64,000 nucleotides of DNA from Vigna angularis (taxonomy: Eukaryota > Streptophyta > Magnoliopsida > Fabales > Fabaceae). The notes beneath the pieces are model-generated. The model did no database searches and was not told the origin of the DNA. It saw only the letters and a list, made by a program, of their open reading frames with translations. Made by a program: the position numbers and the translations under genes. Where the stretch lies: the NCBI RefSeq assembly GCF_016808095.1, contig NC_068975.1, positions 16,313,501-16,377,500 of the forward strand, given 5' to 3'. How positions within the stretch are numbered: the first letter of the stretch is position 1; the number at the start of each line of letters is the position of its first letter. Shown piece after piece: positions 56,865 to 64,000 of the stretch.

Positions 56865-57315
56865 TGACCGTTCGTTCAACATTCCAAACGAACGAGCGCT
56901 CGTTATCCAAACGAGCGAACGCTCGTTATCCTTAAGCCTTTTTGACCATTCGTTCAACATTCTCACCAAACGAGCGAACGCTTGTTACCTTAAGCCTTCT
57001 TGACCGTTCGTTCAAATCTTCTCCCTGAAGAGCGCTCGTTATCCAAACGAACGAGCGTTCGTTTCCGAACCAATGAACGCTCGTTACTCAGCCTCAATTT
57101 CTCAACGTCCGTTCGCCATGCCTTCAACGAGCGTTCGTTATTGAGCCTTCGTTCTCAACGTCCGTTCGTCATATCTCTGGACGAACGCTCGTCATTCAGC
57201 TCACATTTCTAAACGTCCGTCCGTTATGTTCCCCAATGGACGTTCGTCCTCTGCCCCAACGAACGTTCGTTCTTTACCTAACGAGCGCTCGTTATTCTGA
57301 ATCTCTTCCCAGCGT
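56865..57315. repeat. Cluster of AACGAGCG/CGCTCGTT palindromic words
   Basis: More than twenty words such as AACGAGCGAACGCTCGTTA, GACCGTTCGTTCAA, CAACGTCCGTTCG and AACGAACGTTCGTTC, with irregular spacing. The consensus is self-complementary and CpG-bearing. It sits in the noncoding middle of the Ogre-type LTR. Confidence 0.85.
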
Positions 57316-57449
57316 TCGTTCAACCTCTCCCATTTCTTTTTTCTTTTTGTTTTGTTTTGTTTATTTTATTTTATTGTCTTATTTTATTCTATTTATTTAT
57401 TTTTAATAATACAATATTTATAGTTTAAATAATGTACAAAAAATATTTA

Positions 57450-58125
57450 AAGGTTTAAGCGCACGTGTGACCGCTCGCGTCGTCCTTGTGCTAAAAACTT
57501 TTTCTTCTTCTTTAAATAATATTACAAAAATATTTTTAAGGGTTTAAGCGCACGTGTGACCGCTCGCGTCGTCCTTGTGCTAAAAACCTTTTCTTCTTGT
57601 CTTAAGTAAAATTTCAAAAATATGTTTTAAAGGTTTAAGTACACGTGTGACCGCTCGCGTCGTCCTTGTGCTAAAAACCTTTTCTTCTTTTCTTAAATAA
57701 AATTTCAAAAATATGTTTTAAAGGTTTAAGCACACGTGTGACCGCTCGCGTCGTCCTTGTGATAAAAACCTTTTCTTCTTTTCTTAAATAAAATTTCCAA
57801 AATTATGTTTTAAAGGTTGAACACTCGTGTGATCGCTCGCATCGTCCTAGTGTTCAATACCTTTCTCTCTTATTTATATAATATTAAACGAGGGTATGAG
57901 TGCTCGTGCGATCGTCCGCATCAGCCTAGCACTCAATACTCTCAAGTCTTCCTAAATAAGTAGATAACGGTATGAGTACTCGTGTGATCGTTCGCATCGT
58001 CCTAGTGTTTAATATCGTTATCTATCTTTTAAAAAAATAATTAAAAATATTTAAATATCATTTTAAAGGTATGAGTACTCGTGCGACCGTTCGCGTCGGC
58101 CTAGTATTCATTACCTTTCTTTTTC
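57450..58125 (+). repeat. Eight-copy array in the Ogre-type LTR, 75-100 bp period
   Basis: The core GTGTGACCGCTCGCGTCGTCC followed by TTGTGCT or TAGTGTT recurs near 57465, 57551, 57643, 57735, 57826, 57915, 57980 and 58085, each preceded by AAGGTTTAAGC or GGTATGAGT. The first four copies are nearly uniform; the last four share a variant consensus, so two subtypes are present. CACGTG occurs in the first four. Confidence 0.85.
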
Positions 58126-58584
58126 TCGAAAATATTAAAAAAAAACATAAAATCCGCAAAAATTAAAAACAACTGGTTTCAAACAACAAACAATCTTTTA
58201 GAAAGAACTACGTAACCCTGATTTCTCATTTTGAATGAGAATACGTAGGAGCAAGGTCAATCCTTGTCGGGCCCCAAAAAACTAAAAAATATTTTGTTTA
58301 TTTAGAATTTTATTTTAGGGACTAGTTAAACATTTTGAAAACCACATCATATTCGTGCATTTAGTTAAAGGTACTGCCTTCAGGCAGGCGTTGTAGGGTG
58401 CTAATACCTTCCCTACACGTAACCGACTCTCGAACCCAAAATCTGGTTTTCGTGGACCGTGTCTTATTATTTTATGGTTTTTCCGTAGTTTTCCAGAATA
58501 AACTATGGTGGCGACTCCAAATCTCTTTTCCAAACCCGTTTCTTTTTTGGATCGTCGTCCCGTCGCGATTCCGGTTGCGACAGA

Positions 58585-58602
58585 TGGCGACTCCGCTGGG
58601 GA
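58585..58602 (+). promoter_or_regulatory. Primer-binding site, tRNA-Arg type
   Basis: TGGCGACTCCGCTGGGGA, two bases after the LTR end. This is the PBS style described for Ogre elements. Confidence 0.85.
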
Positions 58603-59315
58603 GTGCTAGAGAGTCGAGCCATTTAATTAGATGCGCGAATTCTATGTGGTTTTGCTTATGTGTTTTTCTTTCTCTTTTCTCTATCTATGTTTGATATTTA
58701 GAATAACTGCAATAACTGTTGAATATTCAACCCTAGGGTAGACAATATGTTCATATCTGCCTGGGAATTTTTCTGGTTGTTTTGCAGGTGAGGGTTTGGG
58801 TGTGCATAATTTCCTCCCTTCACACACACACTTCTAACATATCATGAGTGGGGCCCTATACCCGGGTCTGAGCGTAGCTTAGAATTAGAGGGGTTGTGTA
58901 GCGGTGTCACTCTGGGATGTACTTCCTGTTTGGCTATCGTGAGAACTCCAGCTAGAGTCTGTTCTCTTCATATGTGTTTCCACACCTAGTTGATTACTCG
59001 ACTGTTGTGGAGATGCTATGAAGGGGGCCATAGCTCTAGTGACCTTTGACCTTTAGGTTCAGGGAATCATCCTTGTGAGATTGCATATACTTGACCTTGA
59101 ACTCCAAGCAGTGAACCTTTGGTAGGGCACGATGGGAGGAATATGTACTTCTGTAACCTTCACGCTGTTCATTTTTTTTTGTGATATTACATTTCATATC
59201 ATGCATGTGCTTTGTTTCGTCATGTTGATTTATTATCATGCATCATATTCATACATCATTTAGTAACATGTTAATTTTAAAGGAAATCACAGGTACCTAC
59301 TTGACTTCATACAAG

Positions 59316-59657
59316 ATGGATGTTAACACAAGATCCGATGCTACACAGCACACCGACTCTTCCGATTTTTTAAGAAAGAAGTATAGTCTAAGGACCCATG
59401 TTGGAAACTTGACCGGGCTGATAAACTTGGGCAAAAGGCTTAAGACTATAAAGAGAGAAACCTTTCAAAGAAGATTTGGAAATTTGTTGAACTTGATGGA
59501 GGTTGAAGTACAAACACCCGCTATCACAGCCTTGGCACAATATTACGATTCTCCGCTTCGATGTTTCACCTTTCAAGACTTTCAGTTGGCGCCAACCATA
59601 GAGGAGTTCGAGCATATCTTGGGTTTGCCACTGGAGGGCACCACTCCTGATAACAGT
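59316..59657 (+). pseudogene. Ogre-type ORF1, N-terminal part, cut by an insertion
   Basis: ATG at 59316 begins MDVNTRSDATQHTDSSDF. It continues with LRTHVGNLTGLINLGKRLK, FQRRFGNLLNLMEVEVQT and CFTFQDFQLAPTIEEFEHIL, wording typical of the ORF1 protein that Ogre elements carry ahead of gag-pol and whose role is unknown. It lies 730 bases after the PBS. The frame is open for 114 codons until an Athila-like LTR starts at 59658, so the rest is displaced beyond the right edge. Confidence 0.75.
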
Positions 59658-59889
59658 TGAAAAACTGTTATTTTCATGCTTAAAATTGATATTAAAAGCA
59701 ACCTTTAGACTTAGAAACTAGCTTGAAATCATGCTTTTATCTATATTTTCATAAATATGAGAGCTGGACAGGTTTATGCTTGATTTAAGTGTTTTTGAGC
59801 AGGTTTTAAGGTGAATTTGGTGGAAGAAGTGAAGAAGGAGAGAGATGACATTAGAAAAGACAAGAAAGAGTGCAAAAAGAGAAGACGAA

Positions 59890-60028
59890 GGCACCGCTCA
59901 GCGGTAGTTTACCGCTGAGCGGCACTCAGGAGGTTGCGGGAGTCACGCTGAGGGGCAAAATGGCCGCTGAGGGGAAGAAAAGGACGCGCAACCACCGCTG
60001 AGCGGTAGTTACCGCTGAGCGGCACTTT
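59890..60028. repeat. Duplicated ACCGCTGAGCGGT palindrome pairs
   Basis: The block ACCGCT(C/G)AGCGGTAGTT(T)ACCGCTGAGCGGCACT occurs at about 59892 and again at about 59995. Each block holds two self-complementary CCGCTGAGCGG words, giving four per LTR. A related CGCTGAGGGG lies between them. Confidence 0.9.
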
Positions 60029-60069
60029 TTGGGCTTGGGCTTTTGTAATCTTTTGTAACTCTAAATTAG

Positions 60070-60077
60070 TATATAAG
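60070..60077 (+). promoter_or_regulatory. LTR TATA box
   Basis: TATATAAG followed by GGCTTGCACG, in the position expected for the U3/R boundary of an Athila-like LTR. No other good TATA lies nearby. Confidence 0.5.
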
Positions 60078-60965
60078 GGCTTGCACGTCCCTAGGATTAG
60101 TATCTTTGGCAAAAACGAGGCAAACACTCTCTCTTCCACCCCTTTGAAGGAGGATCTTGGATGCTCAGGCTACCTCTTCACCTTTTTAGGGTTTATTCTT
60201 TCATTCTTTCATTGTTCATCTAGGTTCACCATGAATATGGTGAACTAAACCTTGTATGTTTGTTGGGGAATCAATGTAATCTCTTGAAGCTCTCATATAT
60301 GGATTTTATGCTTGCATCTTAATCTAAGACTTATGCTTTCTTTCATCATTAGTTAGGGTTTTTCCTCTTTGCTTAATGCTTGCATTGTTTAACTCATTCT
60401 ATTGCATGATTATTGGTTTTGTCGATACGGACACGTACGGGGAAGTCTAGATCCGGGGAATTTCTCCCAATATTATACTGACAATATTATATTGGTTGTC
60501 GTTAAGCTTCTGCACTCATGAACTAATCATTAGGAATGCTAGGAATTGTATGAACTATTTGATTAGGGAGAAGCCATCTAGAATGGTACTTTAGAGAGTG
60601 GCATTAACAATGATGATTTGAATGTTGAATTCCTAAAATGTATGAGAGTGGATGAGATGAAATTGACCCCCAACAACATATTCATTCATATAATCCATTG
60701 AAAGTGTTTATCTTTAGTCTTTGCCATTGATCAATTCATGCATACATGTTTAGTTTTCGTTTTGCATAATATAATCCAATTATTTCGTTTGTAAGTCTTA
60801 GCTAATCAACAAACCACACAACTAAACTAGGCCGTGAGTCCTTTGGGAAGAACGATACTTGGTCTTACCAAGTTTATTACTTGAACGATTCGGTCATACT
60901 TGCCGATTGTGAAACAAGTTTGTGACATCATATTTTGGTGCTTACAAATTTGTCCATCAAGTTTT

Positions 60966-60983
60966 TGGCGCCGTTGCCGGGGA
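60966..60983 (+). promoter_or_regulatory. Primer-binding site, tRNA-Asp type
   Basis: TGGCGCCGTTGCCGGGGA, the PBS typical of Athila/Tat elements, six bases after the LTR end. Confidence 0.9.
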
Positions 60984-61346
60984 CTCGTGGTTTAACTGGT
61001 TAATTTGTGTGATTATTGATTATCTTTGACTTTTTGAATTTCTGTTTTTATTTTTTCTGTTTTTATTTTATTTTATTTTATATTATTTTATTTTTCTGTT
61101 AGATTAGATTTTATTTTATTTTATCTTTTTAGATTAGGTTAGATCTTATTTTATTTTATTAGGATAGGTTAGATTTTATTCTATCTTTTAGATTAGATTA
61201 GATTTTATTTTTTTTTTTAGATTAGGTTTTATTTTATTCTATTTTATTTGATTCTATCTTCTAAATCTTTTTATCTTCTGAATTTATATCTTCTTCTATA
61301 TCTTTTTGTGCTAACAAATCTTTTCTAGGGTTTTGTTTTCTTGTGT
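60984..61346 (+). other. Untranslated leader of the Athila-like element
   Basis: T-rich leader with repeated TTTTATTTTATTTTA and TTAGATTAGATTTTA words between the PBS and the gag start. No open frame. Confidence 0.7.
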
Positions 61347-63785
61347 ATGCAGGAAGCAATTCGAACTAGGAGTAAGAAAACAACAGAACCACTTTTTGAA
61401 GGTCTAGACGAGAGTAGAAGGAGGAGAAGAATCAGAACGTCCAGAGAACTTTTCCCTTCTCCAGAAACTCTCCTCCAATCATCACCACAAGGTTCTGTTC
61501 ACAGCACAAGAAGTATGGAGAATAACAATGCTAGAAGAACTCTTGCAGATTACACTAATATTGCTGGACCTCAACACTTTAACAGCATAGCTAGACCTAG
61601 AGTCAATGCAGCCAACATGGAGGTCAAGCCAGCATTAATTCAACTGGTGAAGAGTAATCAATTTAATGGGTTATCTCACGAAAGCCCATATGAGCACCTT
61701 ACAACTTTCAATGAGATCTGCAACACGGTCAAGATTAATGGGGTGCCAGACGAAGTTATCAAACTTAGCTTGTTTCCCTTCTCATTGGGGGGCAATGCTA
61801 AGCTTTGGTTAAACTCTTTTCCAGAAGAAAGTTTCACAGAGTGGGAAGCAGTGGTCACAAAATTTCTAAACAAGTACTTTCCACAATCTAAGGTGACCAA
61901 AGGCAAGCAAGAGATTTCGTCTTTCAAGCAGGGCATGGAGGAGTCACTTGGGCATGCATGGGACAGGTATAAAAGCTTGTTACGCAAAACTCCCACGCAT
62001 GGTTTTGAAGATCAAGAAGTAGTCTTAACTTTCCTTGGAGGGCTTGGTTCACAAACCAAGATGATGCTGGATGCTTCAGCAGGAGGCAATATTAAATGGA
62101 AGACTCCAGAGGAAGCAACTGAAATTATAGAAAACATGGCTACTAGTGACAATGAGCTACACAGTGAGAGAGGAGCTCCTATACAACAAAAAGGAGTGCT
62201 TCAATTACAAACACATGATGCCTTGCTAGCTCAGAACAAAATTCTAACTCAACAGTTGGAGACTCTGACTAAAACTTTGGCTCAATTACCTAAAGAGTTG
62301 AAATCTGTTGTACAGGTACAAACCCAGTTGTGCGAATTATGTGGAGGTGATCATGTCAATGGTCAGTGTGCTTTTCCAGTGGAAGCCGTGGAGGATGTTA
62401 ATTTCATGGCTAATCAATTTCCATACCGTCAAGGGAATTATAATCAAGGGTGGAAACCACATCCAAGCATTGGCCAAGGACAAACTGGGCAAGCTAATCA
62501 ATATAACAAGCAGCAGCAGCAACCAACCTTGTGGCAACAGTTATCTATGCTTAATGAAAGGCAAACAAGGTTGGAAGAAACTCTTAATCAATTCATACAG
62601 AAAACAGAATCTTCTCAAAAGAGCACTGAAGCTGCTATAAAGAATTGGGAGATTCAAATGGGTCAGATTACCAAGCGATTGGAAGAAAGACCAGATAGAA
62701 ATTTTGGGGCTAATACTGAGGTTAACCCCAGAGAAGAGTGCAAAGTGGTAAAGAGTGTTAATGAAGAGATAATTGAGTTAGAAGAAGAAGAAATAGAAGA
62801 AAGAAGAGAAGTAGAAAGGAAGAACACTTTTCTTTTTCCAACAAATCAAGAGAAACAAATGGACTTCACAGAGTTATTCAGAATGGTGGATAATGACGCA
62901 CCTTGGGAACAAATTCTACAGAAAATTGCAGTTTACACAAAATCAGATGAAGGAACGTCTACAAAGAAGAGACGTAGAGATGTTGAGGAAGAAAAGTGTA
63001 TAACTGTTAAGCAAGAGTCATTCCCTCCTAAAGCACCAGATCCAGGTAGTTTTTCTATCCCTTGTACTATAGGGAAGAAAAAGGTAAAGAAAGCTCTCCT
63101 TGATTTAGGTTCAAGTGTTAACTTGATACCTTATTCTTTACTGGAGCAAATTGGCAATGTTAAAGTGAAACCTGTAAAGGTTAATCTAGTAATGGCCGAT
63201 GGATCTTCAAAGGAGCCATGTGGGATTGCTGAGGACATTATAGTTTGTGTTGGCAAACTTCAGTTTTTAGCAGACTTTGTGGTGATGAAAATGGAGACTG
63301 AGAAGATACCTATTATACTTGGAAGACCGTTTATGAAAACGGCCAGGGCCATCATTGATGTACATGAAGGTATAGTAGTGCTTCAGGACAGAGAGGAGAG
63401 AGTGGTGGTGGATGTCTTCAAGGATGAAACGCAAGCAAAGGAGGAAGAGGCTAGTTATAAAGCTGCATTTCGAGATGCACCCATGACTAGAAGTCAAGAT
63501 GAAAATCTTGAGGTTTCAGGTAACCACTGTTTGTTGTTTCAGGTACCCAAGGATGAAGAAGAAACTGGAAAAGGAGAAGAGATTCCTAGGGACTGGAAGA
63601 AAAGAAAACCCCAACTTGGCACACCTGTGAGACTCAAGAACAAGTTGTGGGTTGTGAAGGGCTTCAAAGAAAAGGAGATGATAGAGATAGAGTCTCCATA
63701 TTCTAGAAGAACCAAAACAGTCCAAAGGAAGCAGTTGAGAAGTTGGTGGAAAGACTACATCAACTATACAGAAGATGGAACGTGA
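61347..63785 (+). CDS. Athila-like gag-protease protein, 812 residues
   Basis: First ATG at 61347 (MQEAIRTRSKKTTEPLF). The retrotransposon gag domain spans about residues 90-260 (LIQLVKSNQFNGLSHESPYE, SLGGNAKLWLNSFPEESFTEW, FLNKYFPQSKV, AWDRYKSLLRKTPTHG). A zinc-binding CELCGGDHVNGQC lies at about 328. A Gln/Glu-rich coiled middle follows. The aspartic protease is at about 575-680, with active site LLDLGSSVNLIPYSLLEQIG and ILGRPFMKTARAIIDVHEG. Related proteases usually read DLGA at this point; DLGS still keeps the D and G. The last 60 residues (RLKNKLWVVKGF...QRKQLRSWW) are basic. No RT, RNase H or integrase core follows, and the frame is intact over 2.4 kb, so this looks like a non-autonomous but protein-coding element. 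Its products would form particles and process gag; RT and integrase must come from elsewhere (inference). Confidence 0.88.
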   Translation: MQEAIRTRSKKTTEPLFEGLDESRRRRRIRTSRELFPSPETLLQSSPQGSVHSTRSMENNNARRTLADYTNIAGPQHFNSIARPRVNAANMEVKPALIQLVKSNQFNGLSHESPYEHLTTFNEICNTVKINGVPDEVIKLSLFPFSLGGNAKLWLNSFPEESFTEWEAVVTKFLNKYFPQSKVTKGKQEISSFKQGMEESLGHAWDRYKSLLRKTPTHGFEDQEVVLTFLGGLGSQTKMMLDASAGGNIKWKTPEEATEIIENMATSDNELHSERGAPIQQKGVLQLQTHDALLAQNKILTQQLETLTKTLAQLPKELKSVVQVQTQLCELCGGDHVNGQCAFPVEAVEDVNFMANQFPYRQGNYNQGWKPHPSIGQGQTGQANQYNKQQQQPTLWQQLSMLNERQTRLEETLNQFIQKTESSQKSTEAAIKNWEIQMGQITKRLEERPDRNFGANTEVNPREECKVVKSVNEEIIELEEEEIEERREVERKNTFLFPTNQEKQMDFTELFRMVDNDAPWEQILQKIAVYTKSDEGTSTKKRRRDVEEEKCITVKQESFPPKAPDPGSFSIPCTIGKKKVKKALLDLGSSVNLIPYSLLEQIGNVKVKPVKVNLVMADGSSKEPCGIAEDIIVCVGKLQFLADFVVMKMETEKIPIILGRPFMKTARAIIDVHEGIVVLQDREERVVVDVFKDETQAKEEEASYKAAFRDAPMTRSQDENLEVSGNHCLLFQVPKDEEETGKGEEIPRDWKKRKPQLGTPVRLKNKLWVVKGFKEKEMIEIESPYSRRTKTVQRKQLRSWWKDYINYTEDGT

Positions 63786-63848
63786 ACTTTATTGGGTCAA
63801 GCTAATGACGTTAAAAGAGCGCTTGCTGGGAGGCAACCCAGTGATTGA
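63786..63848 (+). CDS. In-frame pol-end-like tail after a single TGA
   Basis: Immediately after the TGA at 63783-63785, the same frame stays open for 20 codons (TLLGQANDVKRALAGRQPSD) to a second TGA. DVKRALxGRQP is a signature I associate with the end of Athila/Tat pol proteins. Two readings are possible: a pol deletion that fused the pol tail to the gag-protease frame, with the TGA a later mutation, or a terminator used with low readthrough. Confidence 0.55.
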   Translation, partial: TLLGQANDVKRALAGRQPSD

Positions 63849-64000
63849 CAAACTTTTAAATTTTGATTTGGTTTAATTTGTGAATATTATTTTGTAAATA
63901 TTTTGTTGAATTTAGCATCTACTGAAGGATGCTAGGTGGTTAAGTATCTACTGAAGGATACTAGGTTTGTAACACCTACTGATGGGTGTTGGTAAGAAAT
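63849..64000 (+). repeat. 3' noncoding part with 33-bp tandem repeat
   Basis: ATCTACTGAAGGATGCTAGGT, GTATCTACTGAAGGATACTAG and ACACCTACTGATGGGTGTTGG form three successive copies from about 63917 to 63995. The window ends inside the element; its 3' LTR is not visible. Confidence 0.75.

Larger units (their letters stand above)
55535..58582 (+). repeat. 5' LTR of an Ogre/Tat-type element (3.05 kb)
   Basis: Starts TGTCAACACCCAATTTTG and ends TTCCGGTTGCGACA, immediately before a tRNA-Arg-like PBS. The size and PBS fit the Ogre/Tat lineage. It was inserted into Tekay-like RT coding sequence after ACTAG (55530-55534). The other end is outside the window, so the duplication cannot be tested. It contains a CGTTCG-word cluster (56865-57315) and an eight-copy array (57450-58125). 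Confidence 0.88.
59658..60959 (+). repeat. 5' LTR of an Athila-like element
   Basis: 1.3 kb starting TGAAAAACTGTTATTTTC and ending TTTGTCCATCA, followed six bases later by a tRNA-Asp-type PBS. The insertion follows ACAGT (59653-59657) within Ogre ORF1. The R region shows a TATA box (60070), and two CCGCTGAGCGG palindrome pairs lie upstream of it. Confidence 0.85.

Noticed and set aside
55840..56935. Overlapping open frames of 100-170 codons on both strands
   Set aside because: All are inside the noncoding Ogre-type LTR, contradict each other, and show no domain.

Overview
This window reads as nuclear DNA of a flowering plant. The background is AT-rich, one gene has many short introns with plant-type GT-AG junctions, and LTR retrotransposons of several plant lineages dominate (Copia, chromovirus/Tekay-like Ty3, Ogre/Tat, Athila-like). 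The protein wording and LTR styles look most like a bean-tribe legume (Vigna or Phaseolus type). That placement is inference.

Only two host loci are recognisable. (1) At 2.3-3.0 kb, minus strand, lies an eIF1/SUI1 gene that keeps a TATA box, a leader exon and an intron start but has lost the first half of its coding sequence. (2) At 28.0-47.8 kb, minus strand, lies the gene for augmin subunit 4 (AUG4/HAUS4). It can be assembled from 13 exons into an uninterrupted 425-residue reading frame. Its sixth intron has been expanded to 14.8 kb.

Layout: 1-2 kb is AT-rich and featureless. 4.6-9.9 kb holds a 3.0 kb solo LTR (TSD AAATC) inserted in an older plus-strand LTR that carries a diverged ~185-bp array. 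10.9-15.9 kb is a broken Copia element hit by a 2.9 kb solo LTR (TSD CACTT). 15.9-24.9 kb is a scrambled block of Ty3 LTRs and pol fragments, with a PPT-LTR-PBS junction, a 370-bp inverted-repeat MITE and a head-to-head LTR pair. 24.9-28 kb is AT-rich intergenic. Intron 6 of AUG4 contains a chromovirus (TSD CTATA); its 3' LTR contains a Copia-type element with no polyprotein of its own (TSD ATTAG); and that contains a young full-length Copia with two 240-bp LTRs identical by eye. 48.2-51 kb has three copies of a ~0.65 kb terminal-inverted-repeat element. 51-55.5 kb is a Tekay-like Ty3 remnant, cut by an Ogre-type element (3.05 kb LTR, tRNA-Arg-like PBS), which is itself cut at 59,658 by an Athila-like gag-protease element that runs off the right edge.

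No intact operon-like or defence system is present. The points most worth a second look are the promoter-bearing but beheaded eIF1 locus, the four-layer nest inside a mitotic-spindle gene, short CpG-containing palindromic motifs amplified independently in noncoding parts of unrelated retrotransposons, and the gag-protease element whose reading frame continues past one TGA into what looks like the end of a pol protein. All identities, repeat counts and copy comparisons were made by eye; no search or alignment was run.
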